Below are positions 55,061 to 64,000 of a stretch of DNA of 64,000 bases, piece by piece. The DNA lies in contig CAVOJU010000002.1 in assembly GCA_963696315.1 (NCBI GenBank), forward strand, positions 1 to 64,000. The letters are read 5' to 3'. This DNA comes from CAWKEY01 sp963696315. Its GTDB lineage: Bacteria; Pseudomonadota; Gammaproteobacteria; Methylococcales; Methylomonadaceae. The notes under the pieces are model-generated. The model did not search any database, had not been told where the DNA came from, and saw only the letters and a list, made by a program, of their open reading frames with translations. Within the stretch, counting starts at the first letter, position 1. Each line of letters opens with the position of its first letter. Made by a program: the position numbers and the translations under genes.

Positions 55061-55719
55061 TAATCTTCATCAATAATGTAACCCACACCCCTAACAGTGC
55101 GAATAATTGCCGGATCCAGTTTTTTCCTCAGATAATGAATATGTACCTCAACGGTATTGCTTTCGATATCGGAGTCCCAGGAATAAAGGCTTTCTTCAAG
55201 CCTGGCTCTGGAAATAACCCGGCCTATATTACTCATTAAAAAGCTCAATATCTCAAATTCTTTTTGCGACAGCTCGACTTTTTCGTTATTAAAAGTGACT
55301 TGGTGCGAGGCCGGATCCAGCACAATGCCTTTGTGCTCAATCGTGGGACTGCCCCTGCCTTCCTGACGCCTGGCCAGCGCTCGTAAGCGGGCGCAGACTT
55401 CATTCAAATCAAAGGGTTTAACGACAAAATCATCGGCGCCGCTATCCAAACCCAACACGCGGTCCGGCACCGTGTCCTTGGCTGTCAACACCAGTACTGG
55501 AGTTTCATCTTTGCGTGCTCGCAGTGCTTTCAGGATTGACATGCCATCCATATCCGGCAAATTCAAATCCAGCACAATAAGCTCATAACTATTAAGTTTT
55601 AAGGCCTCATCCGCCATTTTGCCATTGGTCAGCCAATCAACCGCATAGCCTTCCATTATTAAGCCGGCCTGTAAACCGTCGCCGAGTATTTCATCATCTT
55701 CAACCAATAAAAGTCGCAT
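55060..55719 (-). CDS. OmpR/PhoB-family response regulator
   Basis: 219 residues. The receiver has VEDDEILGDGLQ (acidic pocket), VLDLNLPDMDG (phosphorylated Asp about residue 51) and VLVLTAKDTVPDR (Lys about 103). The winged helix (about 125-219) has LSQKEFEILSFLMSN, ESNTVEVHIHYLRKKLDP and RTVRGVGYIIDED. It acts with the kinase immediately downstream. The closest family is QseB/PmrA-like; the regulon is unknown. Confidence 0.92.
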   Translation of the reverse strand: MRLLLVEDDEILGDGLQAGLIMEGYAVDWLTNGKMADEALKLNSYELIVLDLNLPDMDGMSILKALRARKDETPVLVLTAKDTVPDRVLGLDSGADDFVVKPFDLNEVCARLRALARRQEGRGSPTIEHKGIVLDPASHQVTFNNEKVELSQKEFEILSFLMSNIGRVISRARLEESLYSWDSDIESNTVEVHIHYLRKKLDPAIIRTVRGVGYIIDED

Positions 55720-55787
55720 GTGTTCTCATTAATAAAAGTGTTAGTGAGTCAGAAAATCTTAGTAGCCGGCTCTCCGCGGGTTTGTCA

Positions 55788-57023
55788 TCAGCTTGGTTTT
55801 TGCCGGAAACGCTCAATACTATAAAAAATGCCCGCAATTGTCATGGCGGCCAGCACGACTGCAACAGATACCCAAAGACTATTTAGTAAATCAGGCGCGA
55901 ATAATAAAATCCCCCCCAATCCCAGCATCATTGCTCCCGACAGCAGCTTTAATACCCGGCCCTCCTGTTCGGAGAGTTTTTTATTGCCCAAGGTCACCGT
56001 GAAGCCAACCACGATCAGCAGCAGCGGGATAATATAAATGAAATTGTACAGACCCAAATACCAATAATATTGGGCGGTGCTCAGTTCATTTAAAGTCAGC
56101 AGCCGTGTATACACCATAGGCAGCCCTGCTGTGCACAACAGCTCATAACTGTTGGCGGCTATCGCCAAAACCACGGCTGCCGCCATCATGGCCGGCCATT
56201 GCCCGGCCTGGGTCAGATTACGCATGCGTTGATATATTTTAGGTTTTGCTGACTCCGGAATCGATAAGGAAAGGCCTTGTTTAAAGAAGAAATAATCTTT
56301 CACATTGATCGCACCCACAAGCATGGCAATCATGCCGGCTATTGCGGTGATAAAAACCAGCGATTCGGTCAACAAAAACAGATTCAGCCACGCCGCCATA
56401 AACATAAAATACATGAGTCCGGAAAACACTACAAAAGTTCCTCCTATCAGGGCAATCCGGACTCTGCTGCGGCTATGGGTAATCAGGCTTAACAAAAAAA
56501 ACAACACAAAAAAGGCACACGGGTTAAAAGCATCCAGAGCCGCAATCAATAAAGTAAAAACCGGCAGTGAAAAATCCTGATAATGCACTTCACCCAACAT
56601 TGGCAAGTTAACAGTATCCTGCTCAAGTTGAGCGCTTCCAGCGCTGCTCAGACAATTGAGCAGCCTTGATTCCAACTCCTTGCCGATACCGTCGGCGGAA
56701 TCAAACCCGACCAGCATTTGCCCGCAAAAAATAAAGCCGGGCACTGCATTTGCGGTAAGACCCAGCGCTCCGGCCATATTGACATAGCGTTTGATATTTT
56801 CCTGGTTGTTGACTAAATCATAACGATGCACCGTTAACCAGGGATAGCTTTGCTCAAGCCTTTGCAGAACCGGTTCGGCCTGCAAACAGTGGGGACAACG
56901 GTGTGACCAGAAAAAGTGCAGTTCAATGGTTTTTCTGGTTTCCGCGCAAACCTCACCCGCTGCTAGCATGAGCGCAGCCAAGCTCAGTATAATCAGCAAT
57001 AAAAGTTGATTCCGCAAAGTCAT
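55788..57023 (-). CDS. Thioredoxin-like plus DsbD/CcdA-type membrane protein
   Basis: About 411 residues from ATG 57023, with AGGA close upstream; longer starts exist at 57029 and GTG 57044. A signal peptide or TM helix precedes a thioredoxin-fold domain with HFFWSHRCPHCLQAEPVL (CPHC) and NAVPGFIFCGQML. A CcdA/DsbD-type domain of about eight TM helices follows, with DAFNPCAFFVLFF near 170 and NSYELLCTAGLP near 305, the conserved Cys pair. It probably relays thiol electrons across the inner membrane. The neighbour on one side is the two-component system, and on the other the divergent hemW. Confidence 0.85.
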   Translation of the reverse strand: MTLRNQLLLLIILSLAALMLAAGEVCAETRKTIELHFFWSHRCPHCLQAEPVLQRLEQSYPWLTVHRYDLVNNQENIKRYVNMAGALGLTANAVPGFIFCGQMLVGFDSADGIGKELESRLLNCLSSAGSAQLEQDTVNLPMLGEVHYQDFSLPVFTLLIAALDAFNPCAFFVLFFLLSLITHSRSRVRIALIGGTFVVFSGLMYFMFMAAWLNLFLLTESLVFITAIAGMIAMLVGAINVKDYFFFKQGLSLSIPESAKPKIYQRMRNLTQAGQWPAMMAAAVVLAIAANSYELLCTAGLPMVYTRLLTLNELSTAQYYWYLGLYNFIYIIPLLLIVVGFTVTLGNKKLSEQEGRVLKLLSGAMMLGLGGILLFAPDLLNSLWVSVAVVLAAMTIAGIFYSIERFRQKPS

Positions 57024-57130
57024 GGTCATCCTGCATTCTCGCACAAAAGCATCAAAAATTAAGCGCCTTATTCAACAGACCATTAATGTTAAACTGAGCA
57101 TTCCATGAACGAAATAGCTTAACCATCATC

Positions 57131-58264
57131 TTGCTGCCAATTAGCCTGTACGTCCACATCCCCTGGTGCATTAAAAAGTGCCCTTACTGCGATTTTAACT
57201 CGCACGTAGTTAAAGACGATCTCCCTGAGCATCACTATATTGATGCCCTGCTGAATGATTTAGCGCTCGATTTGAACCGCTATCAAATCACCCGCCCCAT
57301 CAACAGCATTTTTATCGGCGGCGGCACGCCCAGTTTGTTTTCGCCTGCCGCTATTGACCGTTTATTGGCCGGTATAAGACAACAGGCAGCGCTTAAAACC
57401 GATCTTGAAATTACCCTCGAAGCCAACCCCGGCACCTTTGAAAGTCATAAATTTGCCGAATTCAGGGCCCTGGGCATTAACCGCCTATCCATCGGCATTC
57501 AGAGCTTTAACGACCGCTTACTTAAAGAACTGGGCCGGGTACATTCCGGGCAGGAAGCCATCCGTGCTGCAGAAATCGCCCATCAGGCAGGGTTTGACAA
57601 CTTTAACCTGGATTTGATGTTTGGCCTGCCGAAGGCCAGCGCTGAAGACAGCCACACAGACCTGGCAACCGCAATCGGCCTGAAGCCGGCGCATATTTCC
57701 TTTTACCAGCTAACCCTGGAGCCCAACACTTATTTTCATAAGTTTCCGCCCAAATTACCCAACGACGAACTGATCTTTAACACGCAAAAAGACTGTCAGC
57801 AAATGCTGGTCGAACACGGCTATCAGCAATACGAAGTTTCAGCTTACAGCCAACCGGGTTTTCAGTGCCAGCATAATGTAAACTATTGGCAATTTGGTGA
57901 TTATTTGGGCATTGGCGCCGGTGCTCACGGAAAAATTAGCCTGCAGATGCCGGATCAGATTATTCGTAGCTATAAAACCAAAAGCCCTGACCAATATTTA
58001 AGCAGCCTGCCGAAAAACAGCGGAGCTGAATTTATTTCCATAAAAGAACTGCCTTTGGAATTCATTATGAATCATTTGCGCCTTAAGCAAGGCTTTAGCC
58101 TGGAGGCCTATCAAACCAGCACGGGGCTTGCTGTCGATACGCTGGAACCGGCCTTGTCTGCCTGTGTACGCCAGGGCTTGCTGATTCAGCACGACAATCA
58201 GTATGCTTGTTCAAACAAAGGCTGGAATTTTCTCGATAGCATTTTAGAAAAGTTCATCTTCTAA
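57131..58264 (+). CDS. hemW: Radical SAM heme chaperone HemW
   Basis: 377 residues from TTG 57131; no ATG lies in frame near the conserved start ISLYVHIPWC. The radical SAM cluster is CIKKCPYC (Cys-x3-Cys-x2-Cys), followed by DFNSH, and FIGGGTPSLFSP and FNLDLMFGLPK complete the barrel. The HemW C-terminal domain has NYWQFGDYLGIGAGAHGKIS. HemW, once called an anaerobic coproporphyrinogen oxidase, binds heme and delivers it to apoproteins. It is followed by pyrE 42 bases away. Confidence 0.9.
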   Translation: MLPISLYVHIPWCIKKCPYCDFNSHVVKDDLPEHHYIDALLNDLALDLNRYQITRPINSIFIGGGTPSLFSPAAIDRLLAGIRQQAALKTDLEITLEANPGTFESHKFAEFRALGINRLSIGIQSFNDRLLKELGRVHSGQEAIRAAEIAHQAGFDNFNLDLMFGLPKASAEDSHTDLATAIGLKPAHISFYQLTLEPNTYFHKFPPKLPNDELIFNTQKDCQQMLVEHGYQQYEVSAYSQPGFQCQHNVNYWQFGDYLGIGAGAHGKISLQMPDQIIRSYKTKSPDQYLSSLPKNSGAEFISIKELPLEFIMNHLRLKQGFSLEAYQTSTGLAVDTLEPALSACVRQGLLIQHDNQYACSNKGWNFLDSILEKFIF

Positions 58265-58306
58265 GCGTTCGTTGCTAAAAATCAAAACTTCAACCCGGTT
58301 AAAGCC

Positions 58307-58942
58307 ATGCGTGATTATCAAAAAGACTTTATTTCCTATGCACTGGAATGCGGTGTACTAAAATTCGGCCAATTTCATCTGAAATCAGGGCGCACCAGCC
58401 CCTATTTTTTTAATACCGGACTGTTCAATACCGGCGCCCAGCTGGGCAAGCTGGGCCAATTTTACGCACTGGCACTCATTCAATCCGGCGTTAAGCCAGA
58501 TGTGCTTTACGGCCCCGCTTACAAAGGCATCCCGCTAGTCAGCGCCACCGCTATCGCCTATGCGCAGTTAACCGGCGCAGACATTCCCTTTGCCTTCAAC
58601 CGCAAAGAAGCCAAAGACCACGGCGAAGGCGGCTCGCTGGTAGGCGCTCCGTTGCATGGCCAAGTCCTGATCCTTGATGATGTAATCACGGCCGGCACCT
58701 CGGTTCGAGAGTCCGTCGATATCATAAAAAATGCCCATGCAACTCCCGCCGGTGTATTAATCGCATTGGACAGACAAGAAAAGGGCCAACATGAACTATC
58801 CGCCATCCAGGAAATTAATGAACGCTTTAACATGCCGGTTATAGCCATCATTTCTCTGGAAAATATTATTGCCTATTTAAGCGCTGAAGACAGCGAACAG
58901 CTTGACGCGATCAAAGCTTATCAACGTCTGTATGGCATTTAG
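58307..58942 (+). CDS. pyrE: Orotate phosphoribosyltransferase
   Basis: 211 residues. It joins orotate to PRPP, giving OMP in pyrimidine synthesis. The PRPP motif is VLILDDVITAGTSVRE near 123, and FGQFHLKSGRTSPYF, YGPAYKGIPLVSATA and FNRKEAKDHGEGG are family landmarks. Length is right. It follows hemW closely; no pyrimidine attenuator is apparent in the 42-base gap. Confidence 0.95.
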   Translation: MRDYQKDFISYALECGVLKFGQFHLKSGRTSPYFFNTGLFNTGAQLGKLGQFYALALIQSGVKPDVLYGPAYKGIPLVSATAIAYAQLTGADIPFAFNRKEAKDHGEGGSLVGAPLHGQVLILDDVITAGTSVRESVDIIKNAHATPAGVLIALDRQEKGQHELSAIQEINERFNMPVIAIISLENIIAYLSAEDSEQLDAIKAYQRLYGI

Positions 58943-59153
58943 CCGAGATATCCAAAATAAAAAAATGGCGAGCCTACCAGTTCTTACGATATGGACTACA
59001 ATTATCGAAAAATGTCCTTGACCCGAATTTCAACCAGTGCAGCGACTATTTCGTATTGATCTATTGTTTATTGATGCCTTGTATGAACAATCTATGTACC
59101 GAAACAGGGGCTGTACCCGCTTATCGAATTGCGCTAGTAACTAAAGGCTTGCC

Positions 59154-61088
59154 ATGAGGAATCTGGAATTTAAAGAGCAAATGCACGAATATTCAATATG
59201 GCGTGCACAGCTGATTCAATCTATAGAGATGTATCTCCAATGGCGTAACCGCTATGGCATGAATGACCCTCATAGCACCGAGAGCATTTTAAATATCCTG
59301 TCAGGCCTGCAATCGGATCGTATTACGCTGGCTTTTGTTGCTGAATTTTCACGCGGCAAAACTGAACTGATCAACTCGCTGTTTTTTGCCGAAACCGGTG
59401 TCAGACTGCTGCCGTCATCGCCGGGTCGCACCACCATGTCACCCACGGAACTTTTTCATGACGAAAAAGGCGGCAGTTATATCCGTCTGTTGAATATTGA
59501 AAGCCGTCTCGAAGATATTTCTTTGGCCGAATTTAAAACCAACCCCGCTCGTTGGACACAGATTGACCTTGACTGCAACTCACCCACACAAATGCAGGAA
59601 GCCTTTAAGGAACTCATTGCCACTAAAAAGGTTCCCCGTGAAATGGCCGACAAGCTGGGTTTATGGAATGAGCGCGAAGCGGCATCGCAAGGTATTGTCA
59701 ATCCTGAAACAGTCGAAATTCCATGCTGGCGCCATGCCCTCATCAGCTTCCCTCATCCCTTGCTGAAAGAGGGCTTATCCATTCTTGATACGCCCGGCCT
59801 GAACGCCTTGGGTACGGAACCGGAATTAACCTTAAGCATGCTGCCTGGCGCACAAGCCATTATTTTCGTACTCGCTGCCGATACCGGCGTCACCAAGAGC
59901 GACCTGGATATGTGGCGGAACCATGTTTGCAGCTCCCGTGGCGGCAATAGGCAGGGATTGGCTGTGGTGATGAACAAAATCGATGCCATGTGGGATGATC
60001 TGGCTGGCGAAAATGGCTATGACGATGCCATTAGGTCGCAAATTAAAACCTCGGCGGCGACCCTAAAAATTAACGAAGACGCCATTTTTCCCGTCTCCGC
60101 CAAGCAGGCCCTGCTCGCCAAAGTCAAAAATGATACTGAGTTGCTAGAAAGAAGCCGGCTTTCGTTACTGGAAAACTACCTTGCCAATGACATTTTAAAA
60201 CAACGACGCACCATCCTGATGGAAGCCATTGTGCGTGAGATCGGTTTTCTGGTGAATGAATCCTCCAATTTAACCCATACTTCATTAACCAACGCCATCA
60301 GTCAGCTTGAAGAGTTCAAAAAAATCGACTTTGAAAACCTTGACATGATGGGCAAACTGATGGCCGAAACCCGTGACAAGCAAAATGCTTATATGGCCAA
60401 CGTCGAAAACTTTCAGGCCAGCCGCCGCGTATTTAACATTCAGGCAAAAATGCTGGTTGACTCCTTTGCCAAAGAAAAAATTGATGAAATCATCAAATCC
60501 ACCCGGAATGATATGTCCAAGAGCCTAACCACTTATGGCATGAAACAAAATATCCGTAAACTATTTGATGAATTGCGCGATTTATTACAAGATTCAGTCG
60601 ACGTTACCAATGAAACCCGACGTCTGGTAAAGGCCATACACAAGAAGTTTAAGGATGAACATGGCTTTAAAGAAATCGAGCCCCAATTATTTTCTATCAA
60701 ACAATATCAGTTTGAACTGGAACAGGTTTTTGAAGAGGGTGAAACTTTTCGTTCCAGCACCAAAACCACCATGACGGAACAAAGCATTGTCATCAGCAAA
60801 CTTTATAGTACGCTGATTGCCAAAGCCAGAAATATTCTTAGGCAAGCTAATGCCGATGCAACGGCCTGGAGCAATGGCGTCCTGACGCCTTTAATGCATC
60901 AAATAAAAGATCACAAGAAACAGATTGAAAGCCGCTTACAAATGCTGAGAAAAATTAACGAGTCCAAAGACAGCGTCGCTGAAAACATTGCCCATCTTGA
61001 GGCTGAACTGGAACCCCTTAAACGGCAGCGAGATGAACTGGCAACTATTATGAAAGCCATGCAGCTGGATGCCTACTCAGCAAACTAA
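59154..61088 (+). CDS. Dynamin-family GTPase
   Basis: 644 residues, ATG 59154. The G domain spans about 45-300: G1 FVAEFSRGKTELINSLFF near 65, G3 LDTPGLNA near 209, and G4 VVMNKID near 270. G1 is G/A-x4-GKT with Ala-Glu-Phe-Ser-Arg, as in bacterial dynamin-like proteins. From about 360 a long helical region (stalk) and C-terminal coiled coils follow, for example EAELEPLKRQRDELATIM. No TM helices. Possible roles are membrane remodelling or phage and damage response. It is a single gene without a partner dynamin beside it. Confidence 0.82.
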   Translation: MRNLEFKEQMHEYSIWRAQLIQSIEMYLQWRNRYGMNDPHSTESILNILSGLQSDRITLAFVAEFSRGKTELINSLFFAETGVRLLPSSPGRTTMSPTELFHDEKGGSYIRLLNIESRLEDISLAEFKTNPARWTQIDLDCNSPTQMQEAFKELIATKKVPREMADKLGLWNEREAASQGIVNPETVEIPCWRHALISFPHPLLKEGLSILDTPGLNALGTEPELTLSMLPGAQAIIFVLAADTGVTKSDLDMWRNHVCSSRGGNRQGLAVVMNKIDAMWDDLAGENGYDDAIRSQIKTSAATLKINEDAIFPVSAKQALLAKVKNDTELLERSRLSLLENYLANDILKQRRTILMEAIVREIGFLVNESSNLTHTSLTNAISQLEEFKKIDFENLDMMGKLMAETRDKQNAYMANVENFQASRRVFNIQAKMLVDSFAKEKIDEIIKSTRNDMSKSLTTYGMKQNIRKLFDELRDLLQDSVDVTNETRRLVKAIHKKFKDEHGFKEIEPQLFSIKQYQFELEQVFEEGETFRSSTKTTMTEQSIVISKLYSTLIAKARNILRQANADATAWSNGVLTPLMHQIKDHKKQIESRLQMLRKINESKDSVAENIAHLEAELEPLKRQRDELATIMKAMQLDAYSAN

Positions 61089-61281
61089 ACCGACCCAAAG
61101 CAATAATACCAAAGCCCAACAGGCTATTATTTGCCCCCATATCCCCACCTGTTCCCTCTGGAGAAGGCTAAAAGGGAGAACTAATGGGATTCAGCACAAC
61201 TTGAAACCCTAAAAGTTCAGGGGAACTGAGTTGTACGGGAAAATCACCCGTATCAAGTCAACTTGCTTTGGGGTGAATAGC

Positions 61282-61971
61282 TTAGCTTTTGGTAAAAATC
61301 AAATCCCAAACCCCATGTCCTAATCGCAGCCCACGCTGTTCAAATTTTGTCAGTGGTCGGTAGTCTGGGCGGTCACAATAATCCCCCGTTTTACTGTTAT
61401 TACGCATGCCATTTTCCGAAGCTAGAACAGCCAACATCTGTTCGGCATAATGCTGCCAATCCGTTGCTGCATGAAAATAACCGCCCAATTGCAGTTTTCT
61501 TAGCAGTAAATCTACAAAACCGGGACGGACTATGCGTCTTTTATGATGCTTTTTCTTCGGCCAGGGGTCAGGAAAAAACAAATGCACACCGGAGAGACTA
61601 TGGTCGGCAATGCGTTGCTCCATGATTTCTATGGCGTCATGACAATAGATTCTTACGTTATCAATACCCTGCTGAGCAAGCTGCAACATTAAATGGCCAA
61701 CACCGGGCCTGTGCACTTCAATGCCAATATAATTAATGTCTGGATTATCAACCGCCATCTTCGCCAACCCCTCGCCATTACCGAAACCAATTTCTACACA
61801 CAGGGGGGCGGCACGACCAAAAACCTCCACAAAATCAACATCTTTCTGAGGATCAAGGCCATAAATAGCCCAGTATTTATCCAGGGCCATTTGCTGTCCT
61901 GTCGTTAACCGCCCCTGCCGGCGAATAAAACTACGAATTCTTTGTAGGGGAATTTTTTCAAAAGAATGCAT
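61282..61971 (-). CDS. trmB: tRNA (guanine-46-N7)-methyltransferase
   Basis: 229 residues. It makes m7G46 in the variable loop of tRNA. The SAM site is VEIGFGNGEGLAKMAVDNP, and VHLFFPDPWPKKKHHKRRIV is the strongly conserved TrmB motif with the RNA-binding basic stretch. YIGIEVHRPGVGHLM and the C-terminal TKFEQRGLRLGHGVWDL also agree. Length is typical. It follows thiSG on the same strand by 52 bases. Confidence 0.95.
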   Translation of the reverse strand: MHSFEKIPLQRIRSFIRRQGRLTTGQQMALDKYWAIYGLDPQKDVDFVEVFGRAAPLCVEIGFGNGEGLAKMAVDNPDINYIGIEVHRPGVGHLMLQLAQQGIDNVRIYCHDAIEIMEQRIADHSLSGVHLFFPDPWPKKKHHKRRIVRPGFVDLLLRKLQLGGYFHAATDWQHYAEQMLAVLASENGMRNNSKTGDYCDRPDYRPLTKFEQRGLRLGHGVWDLIFTKS

Positions 61972-62023
61972 TAGGATTTACACATCTGGATAGGGCAGCT
62001 TTAAAATTCCGCCCCAATATCAT

Positions 62024-63001
62024 TTAGAAAAACAGGCCGTCTATGGGTGATGAAGCCGAAGCAAAACGTTTTCGGGGCATACGACCGGCCAAAAAGGCCT
62101 CTCTGCCGGCTTCAATGCCCTTTTTCATAGCCGAGGCCATCAGGATCGGATTTTTGGCTGCGGCAATGGCGGTATTCATCAACACGCCAGCGCAGCCTAG
62201 TTCCATGGCTATCGCGGCATCAGAAGCCGTACCGACACCGGCATCAACCAATATCGGCACATTGGCATTTTCAACTATGGTCAGAATATTGTAGGGATTG
62301 CGGATACCCAAGCCGGAACCAATAGGAGCGGCCAGCGGCATGACCGCCACACAGCCAATGTTTTCCAGTCTTTTTGCGGCAATCGGATCATCATTGGTGT
62401 AAACCATGACATCAAAGCCGTCTTTGACCAGTAATTCGGCGGCAACAAAGGTTTCCGCCACATCAGGGAATAAGGTTTTCTGATCAGCCAGGACTTCCAG
62501 CTTAACCAGCTTATGACCACCCAGCAATTCCCGGGCTAAACGGCAGGTTCTGACCGCTTCTTCTGCCGTATAGCAGCCTGCAGTATTGGGCAGTATGGTG
62601 TAGTTATCCGGTGAAATCACGTCCAACAAATTGGCTTCGCCCGGATTCTGGCCAATATTGGTGCGCCGAATGGCAACGGTGACAATTTCAGCTCCACTCG
62701 CCTCAATGGCCAGACGGGTCTCTTCCAGATCTTTATATTTACCGGTACCGACCAGCAATCTTGAATGATAAGTCACCCCGGCCAGCACAAATGAATCATC
62801 CTGGCCGCCCCCGATGGCATGGACAATTTCCAAGCGATCATTGGCCTGGACTACGCGCGTCGCATGCTGATCAAACGGCAGAATTTCTTTGTTCATTTCA
62901 ACCGCAATTTTTTTACCCTGCAAGCCCATGGCGGCGATGACATCGGCAACCAGGGTATGGTCAGCAAACTCAAGAGGTTCGCCATTTACATAAACAATCA
63001 T
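62024..63001 (-). CDS. thiSG: ThiS-ThiG fusion: sulfur carrier plus thiazole synthase
   Basis: 325 residues from ATG 63001 (MIVYVNGEPLEF). Residues 1-66 are ThiS ending HAIGGG, the C-terminus that normally must be free for thiocarboxylation. Residue 67 is Gln, and ThiG runs on: DDSFVLAGVTYHSRLLVGTG, the Schiff-base Lys in VKLEVLADQKTLFPD, and GSGLGIRNPY. The codon after GGC is CAG, one change from TAG, at 62801-62803. Fused proteins of this kind are annotated in other bacteria, so it may be genuine. It makes the thiazole phosphate of thiamine. It lies 16 bases after a DAHP synthase gene and upstream of trmB. Confidence 0.9.
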   Translation of the reverse strand: MIVYVNGEPLEFADHTLVADVIAAMGLQGKKIAVEMNKEILPFDQHATRVVQANDRLEIVHAIGGGQDDSFVLAGVTYHSRLLVGTGKYKDLEETRLAIEASGAEIVTVAIRRTNIGQNPGEANLLDVISPDNYTILPNTAGCYTAEEAVRTCRLARELLGGHKLVKLEVLADQKTLFPDVAETFVAAELLVKDGFDVMVYTNDDPIAAKRLENIGCVAVMPLAAPIGSGLGIRNPYNILTIVENANVPILVDAGVGTASDAAIAMELGCAGVLMNTAIAAAKNPILMASAMKKGIEAGREAFLAGRMPRKRFASASSPIDGLFF

Positions 63002-63017
63002 GTTTTCAAACTCCGGT

Positions 63018-64000
63018 TTAATTAGCGATAGCTCTACGTTCCTGCACCGCAGTAGCAAGATCTTTTAGCAACTGAACACTATCATCCCAACCCAGGCAGG
63101 CATCGGTAATGCTTTGTCCATAGGTTAGTTCATGACCTTCAACAACATCCTGGCGGCCCGCTTTTAGATGGCTTTCAATCATAACGCCCATGATTCTGCG
63201 ATCGCCATTGGCTATTTGACAGCCGACGTCCTCAGCGACAATCAGCTGGCGCTGATATTGCTTCAGACAGTTGGCATGACTGAAATCAATCATGATATTG
63301 GGTCTTAGATGAGCATTTTCCAGACCCTCGGCGACCTGCTCAACACTGACGGCATCATAATTGGGACGATCATTGCCGCCCCTGAGAATGATATGCACAT
63401 CCTCATTGCCGGTCGTGGAGAAAATGGCGGAATGGCCCGCCTTGGTCAGCGACAGAAAATGATGCGGACTCATGGCTGCGCCAATTGCATCAATGGCAAT
63501 TTTGATGGTGCCATCCGTCGCATTTTTAAAACCTACCGGGCAGGACAAGCCTGAAGCCAGTTCACGATGCACCTGACTCTCTGTGGTTCTGGCGCCAATA
63601 GCCCCCCAGGCAATCAGATCTGAAATGTATTGCGGAGTAATTAAATCCAGATATTCGGTTGCCGCAGGCACGCCGATGGTATTCACATCCAGCAATAGCT
63701 GCCGGGCCACACGCAAGCCTTTGTTGATGTTAAAGCTAGAATCCAGACCAGGGTCGTTAATCAAGCCTTTCCAGCCCACGGTGGTGCGCGGTTTCTCAAA
63801 ATACACGCGCATCACAATCAATAGATCATCCTGTAACTCGTCCTTGATTGTTTTCAAGCGCTGAGCATATTCAAGCGCAGCTTTCGTGTCGTGTATGGAA
63901 CAAGGACCAATCACAACCAACAGTCTGTCATTCTGCCCCGTCAGGATATTATGTATTTCCGCTCTTGCCTTTAAGGTGGTTCTTGCCGCCGCTTCAGTTA
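63018..64000 (-). CDS. aroG: Class I DAHP synthase (AroF/G/H type), cut by window edge
   Basis: About 327 residues are visible, the N-terminus beyond the window. It condenses PEP and erythrose 4-phosphate to DAHP, the first step of the shikimate pathway. VVIGPCSIHDTKAALEYAQR, RVYFEKPRTTVGWKGLINDP, GARTTESQVHRELASGLS, GFKNATDGTI and DFSHANCLKQYQRQ with the metal ligands are typical of the E. coli type. The feedback type (Phe, Tyr or Trp) is not clear without the N-terminus, so the symbol is a family label. The neighbour trpE cluster is about 12 kb away. Confidence 0.92.
   Translation of the reverse strand, partial: TEAAARTTLKARAEIHNILTGQNDRLLVVIGPCSIHDTKAALEYAQRLKTIKDELQDDLLIVMRVYFEKPRTTVGWKGLINDPGLDSSFNINKGLRVARQLLLDVNTIGVPAATEYLDLITPQYISDLIAWGAIGARTTESQVHRELASGLSCPVGFKNATDGTIKIAIDAIGAAMSPHHFLSLTKAGHSAIFSTTGNEDVHIILRGGNDRPNYDAVSVEQVAEGLENAHLRPNIMIDFSHANCLKQYQRQLIVAEDVGCQIANGDRRIMGVMIESHLKAGRQDVVEGHELTYGQSITDACLGWDDSVQLLKDLATAVQERRAIAN

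Noticed and set aside
63002..63017. TPP riboswitch ahead of thiSG
   Set aside because: Only 16 bases separate it from the upstream gene; no room for a THI element.
1..64000. tRNA or rRNA genes, CRISPR arrays
   Set aside because: Looked for T-loop motifs with cloverleaf pairing, for rRNA conserved blocks and for regularly spaced direct repeats; none found.

Overview
The window looks like a chromosomal piece of a Gammaproteobacterium. The order radC / coaBC-dut-algC-argB, the proC-yggT pair, dsbB, priA, hemW, pyrE, the rpe ... trpE-trpG cluster and a class I DAHP synthase all fit that class. Codon and base use and several protein sequences remind me of type I methanotrophs (Methylococcales), but no methane-oxidation gene is present, so this finer placement is a guess.

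Region 1 (1 to about 13.4 kb) is a mobile-element graveyard: an IS66 transposase tail, IS110-like scraps, a group II intron maturase tail with its domain V, a complete IS21-family element (1714-4157) whose two flanks come from different broken genes, the end of a second IS21/IS408-type element with facing terminal repeats, a HEAT-repeat remnant, a membrane TPR protein, a DUF4124/beta-propeller gene split by an IS630 element, a pRiA4b ORF-3-type protein, a second group II intron 3' end, and a frameshifted membrane pseudokinase.

Region 2 (13.6-31 kb) is mostly core genome: radC and coaBC diverge, then dut, algC (long form with a membrane domain) and argB run together; a DUF4124 coiled-coil protein, yggT and proC lie on the other strand; an SPL-family radical SAM protein, an SDR, a potassium channel, a stand-alone RCK protein, dsbB and a secreted methyltransferase-like protein form a tightly packed, overlapping series; priA follows a cluster of DnaA-box-like 9-mers, then a small lipoprotein candidate and an FMN reductase.

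Region 3 (31-48.5 kb) mixes envelope and stress genes: a sterol desaturase-family protein, a transposase remnant, a CorC/HlyC-type CBS protein, an unrecognised membrane protein, an MGT-type glycosyltransferase, Mut7-C and DUF72 proteins, a ribosome hibernation factor, a dctA remnant, mlaC with an M48 protease, an hsp20-lon heat-shock pair and a large UPF0182 membrane protein.

Region 4 (48.5-64 kb) holds yjdM, trpG-trpE, an Mrr-type restriction endonuclease wedged between trpE and rpe, an FAH-family hydrolase, a two-component system, a thioredoxin/DsbD-like membrane fusion, hemW-pyrE, a dynamin-like GTPase, and aroG-type/thiSG/trmB.

At least nine genes, several of them normally intact core genes, are broken by single-base frameshifts. 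This is either real decay or uncorrected sequence error, and it should be kept in mind when reading the entries marked as frameshifted.
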